Made by a program: the position numbers and the translations under genes. Under the pieces are notes generated by a model. The model saw only the letters and a list, made by a program, of their open reading frames with translations, did not search any database and was not told the origin of the DNA. Below are positions 10,907 to 20,936 of a stretch of DNA of 64,000 nt, piece by piece (within the stretch, counting starts at the first letter, position 1; each line of letters begins with the position of its first letter). The stretch comes from Pholiota molesta (Eukaryota > Basidiomycota > Agaricomycetes > Agaricales > Strophariaceae), in the NCBI GenBank assembly GCA_014925825.1, contig JACGCK010000093.1:115925-179924 (forward strand), given 5' to 3'.

Positions 10907-11331
10907 TGTGATGCCTAGGGTCTGCATCAGAGCGCTCGAGGGGACTTCGGAGAGGGTAGAAGACGAGGGATGAGATATGGATGTAACCCTATCCTAGGGA
11001 AGCAGTATATGGATGCTCAGCCCGAACCAAGTGCGCTGTAAGGCAGCCGCCTATGCCGACATGTTACCCTTGACGGGGGTCAGGTAACCCATGACTGGGG
11101 CCGTGTTACCCAGGGCGGGGGTCCTATCACCCAGGTCAGGGAGCGAGACAGCTGGTCATGGCTAGCAGGGTTGTAGATCCTCTACGAAGGTGTTGTGGTT
11201 CAGGTCAAAGGTTATATCATAAGGAGAGAGGCTGCATGGTGGCAACCTCAACTACAGGACATGTGACTATCATGTGACTACCATGTGATCTACAGTCCTC
11301 TGTACAAGTACCTAAGTATCCAGTCGTCACA
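10907..11331 (-). repeat. 5' LTR of element B
   Basis: 425 bp, matching 5670-6094. It is followed on the plus strand by GGCGA (11332-11336), the second copy of the target duplication. Confidence 0.93.
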
Positions 11332-11632
11332 GGCGACGACAAGGAGTGGATTGTTGAAAAAATCGTCATTGGAACCGACACGACGGACATACTCGCGGCT
11401 CCTACGACTTGGATAAACACAGATCATCCTTACCTCCCAATTGCTAACCCTAGTCCCAGGCCTTGGTACATACGAGCTGGGGACGTCGTCGGGTACTTAC
11501 AGAAGCCTGACAGCTTCGATAATCCTTCAGGAGAAGATCTGACGAAATATGTCGCCTCCGCCAAATCGCTGCGAACCGTGATTGGCAGCACCCTGAGGGA
11601 GCAAGACCTTGCTACGGCCTCCGCGGCAGGCG
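11332..11632 (+). pseudogene. Protease-RT linker of the element A polyprotein, between nested elements B and C
   Basis: From 11335 the gag frame continues (DDKEWIVEKIVIGTD and onward) for about 100 codons without a stop up to the boundary of element C at 11632. The region matches the spacer between protease and reverse transcriptase in fungal Ty3 polyproteins. The six bases CAGGCG at 11627-11632 pair with CAGGTG at 20931-20936 as an imperfect target duplication of element C. Joining across C keeps the reading frame. Confidence 0.85.
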
Positions 11633-11735
11633 TACCGGACATCTCGATATATCAACCCTTGCTATAGCAAGAGCGGGTTGATATATCAGAACCTGTACTA
11701 GAGGAGGGTGATCATTGATATATCATCCTCCTCTC
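11633..11735 (+). repeat. Left terminal inverted repeat of element C
   Basis: Three GATATATC motifs start at 11646, 11680 and 11717. The first two bound a perfect hairpin: GATATATCAACCC pairs with GGGTTGATATATC around the inner palindrome TTGCTATAGCAA. This end matches the reverse complement of 20828-20930. Confidence 0.85.
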
Positions 11736-14006
11736 GCGGGCCGTGGTTATCCCTTGCCCATGTCCTATCCCTACGGAATTATCCGCGCGGCAGCGCGGGA
11801 AATTTTTGGCAAAAGCGCCTCTATGGCGCGCGATCCTTAGTCATCCCGCCATCATCTAAAGATAGGTATGTATGTATGTAGCCCATCCCTTCCGAGCCCT
11901 TCCGGCGCTACTCTATGATCGATCAATCTCACGGAACCTATTCTGCGTTCCTGATCTCGCATCCTTTAGCGGCGCCTCCACCCTCGCCACCGCCGTTGCC
12001 GCCGCCGCCGCCCCTTCGTGCACAATTCGCGCGTTTACAGCCACGCTTCCAGCGCTCTATTCATTTCAGGCTGTCAGCGCTTCAGCGCTTGCTCCATTGA
12101 CTTTGCCTCGTTACGTGTGCCCGTCCACTGACACTCCCTCGCTGCCCCTGCTCCCTCGCACTCTCGGACTCCAGCCCCATTTCCCGCCTTCCAGCCCTGC
12201 TTCCCGCCCTCCAGTACTTGTCCATTCTATGTTTCGGGTAGGGCTGTCCGCCCTCATTCTCATCCTTTAGAAATCCCATCATTCGCCGAGGCCGAGGCCA
12301 ATAGATGCCGAGCCAATTAGCGCCCATGGCGGCCGCCCTCTCCCTCGCGCTTCCTTCCCCGCACACCTTTGTGGCATCCGCACTGCTTCCATCGCATAGA
12401 TCTCAGCACCCTCTACTGTAGCTTGGTATGTCTCATGTGGTCTAGGCAATAGACACGGAGTCATTGAGTGCCTGCCGCAGTCGCTTTCCCGTGCATCCAT
12501 CCACCTCCGGTGCTTGACATATTTGAATTTACTTGCGACTGCGGGCCGCTGCTTTGCATCGCAATACAAGGCCTTTTTTTTGTGTCTTTCTATGTATGTT
12601 TCAGTTGTAATTAGCAAAATAGTAAATACCCAAACTTTATCTACTTTTAATATCCTAATTTAAGTACTCTAACTGATCAGCCTGCGTGCGGGCGAGCGAG
12701 CAAGGAGAGGGCAAGTGGGCGGCGTGCGGCTTGGCTGAGTTACGGCGGCAAGCGCTGGTGTCACTGCACAGCGCGGCGGCGTCGGGCTGGGCCTTCGCGC
12801 GCCGCGGGTGCGTGCCGACGTCACATCGGGCTGGGCCTGCCGCCTGCGTGCACAGTGGCGGCGCGGGGGGCCTTTCCCGCCTGACAGGGCGTACGTTGCG
12901 CGGAGATGACGTAGCGCTGTGGGGGTGTGCTCACTGCTAGCGCGATTGGCAGGCCAATGCACCTGGGGCGCCGTGCTCGGCGGCATCGGGCTGGGCCTTC
13001 GTGCGCCGCAGGAGCATCCCGACGCTGGGCCTGCATGCACCGCGGGTACGGCTGGACGGACAGTGAAGTGTCGCTGTGGAGGTGGGTTAGCGCGATTGGA
13101 GGGGAGCAGCGGCACACGTACCTGGGGTGCCGTGCTCGACGGCGCCTCTGTGTCCTACTGCGGCTCTGTGGCCCTCCCTCGCCGTCCTTGCCTTCCACGG
13201 CCTTCCCTCTTCTGCGGCGCTCGCTCGCCCGCTCGCACAGGCGGTGTCTTGTGGTGCGCAGTTGGGCACCGGGCCTTGCGGTGTTTCGCTGTCGCGGGTG
13301 CTCCGTTACTTGCTGGGTGGGGTGGTCTGCGCATTCGTGCGCGTTGTCGGTCGGTGGTGACGTGGCCCGCATGGTTTGGCGGCTGCGGCGGTGCGCGTCC
13401 TAGGCGGTTCTCGGCGGGTGCTGGTTGGTGTGCCCAACGGCCACCATGGTCGGTGGATGCAGATGGCAGGTACTGATGAAGAAATGGCGGAGGGTAATGT
13501 GTTGATGCCAAGACGGCCCGGGCATCATTAGCGCTGAAGTTTGAGATATGTTTGCGATTGTCAGTTCATTGCGGCAGAACTACATTGGTGTCCACTCAGA
13601 GAATCACATATTCTGAAACTAGAAGATGATCTCTTTTTAATAAGATACATTCATTTTTTTTGATCAGGACAAGTTCCAGGATCTTTGGTAGGGTTTCTAT
13701 ATAAATCCTCAATGATATGCATTCAATACTGGTGCATTCACTCTTCCCCAACTTCTATCAATCAGATGATTTCAGATCTGTATGATCTACTGAACATGTA
13801 TATCTTTTTTGGGCCCCAATAGCGCAAGTATTACAGCGTAGAATGGCAGAGTATCACAAACTTATCGCGAACATGTGTCATTGATGTTTGCGATAGGTTT
13901 GTGATCAAGGTAATATAGCGTCGTGAATACAATGCTTCATGCTCGGAGAACTTGAGCTTAAATAGTAGACATCATCTCCTCATCAGAATCTAACTTGCAA
14001 ATGGCA
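11736..14006. other. Non-coding left half of element C
   Basis: Includes a GC-rich block at about 12660-13530 with imperfect repeats of TCGGGCTGGGCCT. Open frames on both strands in this block follow from the GC content and differ between strands; none resembles a protein. The stretch 13530-14006 is AT-rich without features. Confidence 0.5.
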
Positions 14007-15850
14007 GAATGAGTCCTCTTTTCTTTTGGGAACCCTTTTGCTGAAGAATTTATGGACCAATATTTTAGACACATTAAGCAACAATTTATATTCAAACATC
14101 ATATCTACATTAGATACAAATAATCTATCTTATTTATGAACATCTAATCTGCATGGCTAAGCGCGCATGCTGAAATGGGATAATGCGCGCGGCTTGCTCC
14201 TCACCAATTCCTTCCGGGTGCTCGCATTCACCCATGCCACCTGACGCCCGCTTGGGGCTTGCCTGGTCCCCGCTTTGCGCCTCCCACCAACCACAGCTGG
14301 TCCAATCCGCAACGGCGGGCAGTGCCCGTACTCGTGCGCATGCCTGCCTACCCACACTGCAGCAGCGAGTGAAGAGGTGACAATGAGCGATGGCGACCTT
14401 CGCGTCGCCATTGCTCGTTGTCTCCCCATGCAGTCCCTGCGCTAACCTAGCACCACCGCATGCGGTGATGCAGCAACAGCCAGCCCCGCCATCAGCCGGC
14501 GGACTGCGCTCGTTGTACGTACGAGGGCCGTCGCTGGCTGGGCGAGCCTCAGAGGCATGGGCATGGGCACGGACGGGCGTCCGGTGGGCTCGGGGAACGG
14601 AAGGGTAGGGAGAAGGTCGCGGGTGGGAGGCGAGCGGCACTGGGGTCGCTGGGTTCGTGCATGCCGCCTCGTCGCGACGACCTGGCAGCGCGCGCGGACC
14701 AGGCGGGCTGCAGCGAGGCGGGCGTGGGGTGCGGTGGCTGTGGCCACGCGATGGCATAAAAAAGGGAGGGCGGGGGCGGTGGCCGCGTCCCTCGTCGCCG
14801 CGAGCGGATACTGTGGGGACGTGGATGTGTGTGAGTGGGTAGGCAAGGTGGGCGGCGCGACGGGCGCACCTGCTGGGTCTCCCGCTCTTGGGTCTCCCCT
14901 GTGTTCCTTCTCCCTTTCGTCCGTCGGCGTTTCCCAAAGCGAGAGCCCACATCCCTGTCGCAGGGGAGAGGCTTGAGCGGGGGTGTGGTGGTGGTACGAG
15001 GAAGAAGTCAACCGTGGATTAACACAGTTGATGGGGATTTCGGCAAACGCCGAAACGCGAGCGCGTCGTCGAACACGACGCGCTCAGCACTTTTGGCTCA
15101 TTCTTCTGGCCGAATTGTTATTGGAGACTATTTTTTAATTCATTTGGTGAGTTCTTCCCTTCTCCTCTCGCGCGTTATTGACCACGCCGTAGCGCATCTG
15201 ATTCTTCAAGGTCGACAGGACAGTACGGCCCTACGGGAGAGGGCACCGCACGACGGCGCATAGGATTAGGAGAGGCGGCGAGGCGCGATTCGTCGTACGA
15301 TCAGGAGCAAATCAGGAGGGGTAGATTTTATCAATTGAAATCAATTTTTTTTGCTACAAAACGCTCGAAAAAAATCAATTCACACTCAATACATGGCGTA
15401 CACTACAATAACTATCGGTAAGTGTAACGTGAACAGGAGGGACGGAAGAGCGTAGCCGTGAGGGCGCGCCGGAGGTTGGGACGAGGGCGCGCGCGCAGCT
15501 GCTGCCAGCCGCTAGCGCAGGCGTTCGCCCGATCCGATATAGGTGCGATCGCGTGCGGGGAGCGTGCCTGAATTATTGCGCCCGAGCCCCATTTTGGACG
15601 GGGGCGCGCCGCCAAGGTGCCCTAGGGCCGCTGTCTTTCAAATCGGATTGGGCGGAGGGCGCGCCGCCAGGCAAAGGCGGCGCCCAGACCAGAGGAGAAT
15701 GATATATCAGAGGCTACCCAGAGGGTACCCTCCTCTATATACAAGCTCAGAGGAGGGTGATATATCAACGATCACCCTCCTCTAGTACAGGTTCTGATAT
15801 ATCAACCTGCTCTTGCTATAGCAAGGGTTGATATATCAACATGTCCGGTA
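14007..15850 (+). repeat. Direct repeat copy 1 and internal right end of element C
   Basis: This 1.8-kb segment, starting near AGTCCTCTTTTCTTTT, is repeated in the same orientation at about 19268-20930. It finishes with a full right-end structure (GATATATC at 15701, 15759, 15796 and 15830, then ATGTCCGGTA), followed at 15851-15856 by CAGGTG, the same hexamer that follows the outer right end. The GC-rich open frames within it are not conserved as proteins between the copies. Confidence 0.85.
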
Positions 15851-15924
15851 CAGGTGCATCTCAATCTACTTTCATCCTCTATCCTTCGCTTCATTGTCCT
15901 GTTTGCATATTTTTGATCAAATCA

Positions 15925-18047
15925 ATGGGTGTTGACGGACTTTGGAAGGTAAAGTTTGGCTTTCACAATATATACAGGCTCATCGCACTAAATTCAAGTT
16001 ATGATTTATACAGCTAGTTGCCCCCGCAGCAATGAATCGATCCTTGTACAGGCTTGCTGTAAAGAAAAAGTCTACTAGCTCAAGCAGTTTAGTAATTGGA
16101 GTTGATATGAGGTATGTGTTTGATCTATAATTGCTTGACTCTTGAGTACAAACTAACAGAATGACGGCTCGTCTTAAAGTACAGTTATGGCCGAATGTGT
16201 TGCAGCTGCAATGGTCCCAAGCATTAGTGGCCAGCTTCATGGTGGAGGACTTTATATCTTCTTCACAAGCTGGCTGCATACCTCGCTTTTCCATTGACTC
16301 TGGTATTTGTCTTTGATGGTCGTGAAAGGCCCTCTATCAAGCGAGACACACATGTCCAAGGCTCAAAGCCGCCATCCTGGATGGAGCTTGCAAAGGAATT
16401 GATAGCATACATGGGCTATCATTATCACCAGGTACATTCAATAGTATCGCCATACTACGGTACTGTTTTCTCAGTATCTTTTGCAATAGGCGCCTGGGGA
16501 AGCTGAGGCGGAGCTTTCAGCGCTTAATCGACTTGGACTCATTGATGCGGTGATGACGAGTGATAGTGATACCCTTGTCTTTGGAGCATCTCTGATATTC
16601 CGAACGTGAGATTTTTTCCTTGCCAATTTTCTAAGTAATGAGATCGTCTAATAAATAAATAAAGAATCACAAACTCAAAGGCTGAATATCCGGGTCAAAT
16701 CAAAGTCTACAACACAGTTCGTATTGCTGACGACAATGGTATCTCGCTGACTCGAGGCGGCTTTCTTCTAATTGCACTACTGTGCGGTGGTGATTATGAT
16801 CCTAGTGGGCTTCAAGGTTGCGGCCCCGCTATTGCTTATGGTCTTGCACGATGCGGATTTGGGGACCAGCTGCTTGAAGGCTTTCATCAAGGCCTCACCA
16901 GTGAATTTCTTGATTTCTGGCGCGGTGGTCTTCGAAAAGAATTAATTACTAACTCGAGGAATTTTTTACCGAGCCGCCAGCCTCGACTCGCATCAAGTAT
17001 ACCACTTGACTTTCCCGATCCAAAGGTTATCGAACTCTATGTCAAACCTGTGACTTCCTGCACCCCGCCCTATGTTTTACCTATCACACAGTTGTGGAGA
17101 CCAAAAGAGCCAACAATCTACCTTCTCACAAAGTTTTGTTATGAGAACTTCGGCTGGAGAACAGAAGAAACATTGAAGGCGAAGTTTTCGAGTCTCCTCT
17201 GGGATGGTGTATTTTCTCAGATGATCTATTCGGTGCGCAATAAATTTTATATTCAAAATTAGCCAACATCAATATTTAATCTACTCTAAAGCCTCTTTTA
17301 CAGTACAATCCTCTCGAGAAGTGTTTCAGAACTCCGAAGCACAAAGTGATAATCCACAGTTCTGGCCTTGCTGTTCGGAAAGGGAAATTCGCGCAGATGA
17401 TGGGCGAGTCACCCGCGGCGAAGTTTGTTATTTCGCCAGAGAACTTTATCGCCCTGATGAGCGCCGGTTTTGTAGCCGATGGCGGCGATAGGGTCACGGT
17501 GTGGGTTCCGCAGGACCTAGTACCACCCCAGTCCCTCATGGAGAAGACCATTAGCACCGGTGCTGGGTCGAAGGGAGGTAAAGGACATAATCGCGCACCT
17601 ATTGGTAAAGGGACAAAGCCCATCAAGGATCCAGAGCACTCTGCGTACTCAACTGTGAAGGGAAAGATGATGTTGGTGGATGGCGAATCATCGGGGGAGG
17701 AACGCATCTCTTCAGAAAAGATTGCCGAGGACTTGTACGTGGCGGGTGAAGTGGTGGCCGTAAAGGATGCCCGGACGGAGCAACACCTAGGTTTCCTCGA
17801 TATGACGCTTCCGGAACTGCAACAGGAATGGATTAGCGCAAGGACGTCATCCAATGCTGCAAGCCCACCTTCACAACATCGATCTCGAACTCAAATTCAG
17901 CAACCTTCAACACTTGCCTCAGCATCCGACTCAAGTCCGGCGGGGGATTATTCATCTCGACCCCGTAGCGCATCACGAGTGGTCGCATTTTGTGATCTAA
18001 CGAAGTTGGAAGCAGCTTGGGGTGAACCTGGTGATAGCGCTGAATAG
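15925..18047 (+). CDS. XPG/FEN1 superfamily structure-specific nuclease, GEN1/Yen1-like
   Basis: This gene of several exons starts MGVDGLWK, the classic XPG N-terminus whose start methionine is normally used, at 15925. Recognised exons include 15925-15948, 16014-16111, about 16262-16432, 16491 onward, and a last exon running to the stop at 18045-18047. Active-site motifs are present: GEAEAE and DSD in the I region, and GGDYD followed by GLQGCG in the helix-hairpin-helix region. Such enzymes cut flaps or Holliday junctions in the nucleus. The part between 16112 and about 16262 could not be read cleanly and may hold a damaged or mis-sequenced exon. The C-terminal 200 residues are low in complexity. 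The gene lies inside a mobile element, so it may be captured cargo; PIN-domain-like nucleases are known to be numerous in mushroom genomes. Confidence 0.8.
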
Positions 18048-19267
18048 ATTGTACTGGATAGAGACAATGGACTCGCTGAGGACTCGCTCGGACATATTTT
18101 TGATTAGTATTCAATTAGCATGTATGTTTCCAAAGTAACTCTACAAGTTTGTATCGATGTGGCTACTGCAAAGAATTGTCGGGTCTTTGCTTTTGCAGTT
18201 TAGTATCAGAGAGAGGCGAGGGAAGGGAGGCGCACCAGCTGAGACTATCAGAGAGTAAGTGGCGCATTCGACACACATCATCTCAGTTTGACAAAGTGAC
18301 AAGCGCCTGTTCAGAGCGCCTTCAGAGCTATCGCGCCAGCCGCGTCGGCATCCCAAACCGTCTCCCGAGCACCGAGATATTGCGCTGGGATTTCCTTATC
18401 CAACCGAGTTCGTTATCACTCATAAAGTAAAATTAATACATAGAACTTACCAGAGAGTTCAAGTCTCCGAGGTAAAGGCCCGCTTGGAGGCGAGTATCAG
18501 ACAGTATTCAAGTAGATGTCATGTTCAACGACACGCGTGAACTAAGCATACTAGACTCTTAAACACGTCAGTAAAGCGTTGCGCGAATATCAAAGCAGGC
18601 GACGAGCCCAGGCGTGAGCTCAAGTCGCCTGCCTGCAAATAAATTGCGTACCTTGTGCGGCCGCGGTTGAATGTGGCTGGTCGTGGCAAACGAGCCCCCA
18701 CCGAGAGTGTGTCCAAGATTTTAATAGCAAAGCAGACGGAGCAGACTTCACCAGAGCAGCTGGCACCTTCGTTTAAAGTGCAAGCACGATACATGCTTCA
18801 TCTGAGCATGTATCGCTTGCCCAGGAAGTCCGATCCGTGCGCCAGAGTCGAATGCCGTGTGTCGTCCTTGGAAGCCCACCTGTGCGAGCGCCGCCACCGT
18901 GCATCCACCACGCCTCGTTCAGGGCGCCCTTCAAAAGCCATCGCGCCCACCGCGTCGACATCCCAATCTGGGCGCCGAGAGCCGAGATCAGACGCCGGGG
19001 TTTCCATATCGAACCGATTTGTGGTGACCTGGGCGGCGGCTTCGCACCAAGCGCACGGTGGCCTCGAAGGTCCAAGCGTCGTCGGCGGCGATCGAGGGGG
19101 GACTTAGCAGAGCAGCGGCGACGAGGGAGGCAAGTGAAAAGATAAGGAAGGACTACAATAAGACTACAGTACATGTGAGGCGCGGATCAAATTAGCTAAG
19201 TATTACATCAGCGATCCGGTGACAATTGGAGCTGTGTCCCGTCCCCAGTCACAGGGAATCGTACAGA
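18048..19267. other. Element C spacer without a recognised gene
   Basis: Short overlapping frames occur on both strands (for example around 18655-19107), but none has splice-supported continuity or family resemblance. Nothing else is seen. Confidence 0.45.
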
Positions 19268-20930
19268 ACCAAGTCCTCTTTTCTTTTTCGAACCCTTTTG
19301 CTGAAGAATGTATCGACCAATATTTTAGAGACGTTAAGCAACAATTTGCATTCAAAGATGATCTACACCAGATACAAATAATCTATCTTATCTATGAACA
19401 TTTAATCTGTATGGCTAAACGTGCATGCTGAAATGGGATAATGCGCTCCTCCCCAATTCCTTGGGAGCACTCGCGTTCACCCGTGCCGCCCGACGCCCGC
19501 TGAGGGCTTGCCTGGTCGGCGCCTCTTGCCTCCCACCAACCACAGCTATTCCAATCCGCCACAGCGGGCAGTGCCCGTATGCATGCGCATGCCTGCCTAC
19601 CCATACCCTGCAGCAGCGGGCGAAGAGGTGACAATGAGCGATGGCGACCTTCGCGTCGCCGTTGCTTGTTGTCTCCCCATGCAGCCCTTGCTTGCGCTAA
19701 CCCTGCATCACTGCATGCGCTAACCCAGCACCATCGCATGTGGTGACACAGCAACAGCCCCACCATCAGCCGGCGGACTGCGCCCGTTGTACGTACGAGG
19801 GCCGTCGCCGGCTGGGCGAGCCTCAGAGGCATGGGCATGGGCACGGACGGGCGCTGGTGGGCTCGGGAAACTTCAAACAGCAGGGTAGGGAGACGGTCGC
19901 GGGTGGGAGGCAAGCGGCGGTGCTGGAATAGCTGGGTTCTGCAGGCCGCCTCGTCGCGATGACGAGGCAGCGCGCACGGACTAGGCGGGCTGCAGCGAGG
20001 CAGCCATGGGGTGCGGTGGCTGTGGCCACGCGATGGGATGAAGAAGGGAGGACGGGTGTGGTGGCCGCGTCCCTCGTCGCCGCGAGCGGATACTGTAGGG
20101 AGGTGAATATGTGTGAGCGGGTGGGCAAGGTGGGTGGCACGACGGGCGCACCTGCTGGGTATCCGGCTCTCGGGTCTCCCCTGTCCCTGTGTTCCTTCTC
20201 CCTTTCGTCCGTCGACGTTTCTCAAAGCGAGAGCCCACATCCCTGTCGCAGGGGAGGGAGTGTGGTGGTGGTACGAGGAAGAAGTCAACCGTGGTTCAAC
20301 ACCGTTGATGGGCACTTCGGCAAATGCCGAAACGCGAGCGCGCCGTGTTCGACGACGCGCTCAGCACTTTTGGCTCATTCTTTAGTGCCCTCTGATTCTT
20401 CAAGAGGGCATGACAGTGCATGGAGTTAGGAGAGGCGGCGAGGCGCGATTCGTCGTACGATCGGGAGGGGTAGCTTTTATCCATTAAAATCATTTTTTTT
20501 TTGCTACAAAACCCTGGAAAAAAATCAATTCACAAGCAATATATGACATACATTACAAAAACTATCGGTAACGTAAATGGGAGGGACAGGAGAGCGTAGC
20601 CATGAGGGCGCGCGGGAGGGCGGGGCGAGGGCGCGTGCGCCGCTGCTGCCAGCCGCTAGCGCAGGCGTTCGCCGAATCCTATATAGACAAGATTGCGATC
20701 GCGTGCGGAAAGCGTGCCTGAATGCGCCCGAGTCCCATTTTGGACGGGGGCGCACCGCTGGGCAAAGGTGGTGCCCAGACTAGAGGAGGATGATATATCA
20801 GAGGCTACCCTCCCCTAGAGACAAGGTCAGAGGAGGTTGATATATCAGCGATCACCCTCCTCTAGTACAGGTTCTGATATATCAACTAGCTCTTGCTATA
20901 GCAAGAGCTGATATATCGAGATGTCCGGTA
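19268..20930 (+). repeat. Direct repeat copy 2 and right terminal end of element C
   Basis: Second copy of the 14007-15850 segment with small substitutions and indels. The terminal GATATATC motifs start at 20792, 20839, 20876 and 20910. The end ATGTCCGGTA (20921-20930) mirrors TACCGGACAT at the left end, and CAGGTG follows at 20931-20936. Confidence 0.88.
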
Positions 20931-20936
20931 CAGGTG

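Larger units (their letters stand above)
5670..11331 (-). mobile_element. Element B: non-coding LTR retrotransposon nested in gag of A
   Basis: Two 425-bp LTRs (5670-6094, 10907-11331), apparently identical, are flanked by the perfect duplication GGCGA (5665-5669 and 11332-11336). Orientation is minus: the primer-binding site lies beside the right LTR and the polypurine tract beside the left LTR. The 4.8-kb interior has no gag or pol; it is mostly tandem repeats (about 160, 328 and 143 bp). LTR starts (TGTGACG), PBS and PPT (GGGGGGC then AC or TC) match element A, so B is best read as a non-autonomous partner mobilised by A-type proteins. It resembles large retrotransposon derivatives (LARD) in design. 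Confidence 0.93.
11633..20930. mobile_element. Element C: palindrome-ended DNA element with an XPG-like nuclease gene
   Basis: The left end (TACCGGACATCTCGATATATCA) is the inverse of the right end at 20909-20930, and the similarity runs inward about 90 bp. Both ends hold hairpins bounded by GATATATC around TTGCTATAGCAA. The flanks CAGGCG (left) and CAGGTG (right) fit a 6-bp target duplication with one mismatch, and removal of C rejoins the polyprotein in frame. The element has no recognisable transposase or reverse transcriptase. It contains an extra right-end copy at about 15700-15850, a duplicated segment of about 1.7-1.8 kb, a GC-rich block and a nuclease gene. Its superfamily is not recognised. 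Confidence 0.75.

Noticed and set aside
12660..13520. Several 150-180-codon frames on both strands
   Set aside because: GC-rich repeats give open frames in all directions; no motif, no splice support, no conservation between the repeats.
20934..20936. Independent start of the pol ORF at GTG 20934
   Set aside because: The codon belongs to the CAGGTG flank of element C; pol is the continuation of the gag frame, not a separate gene.
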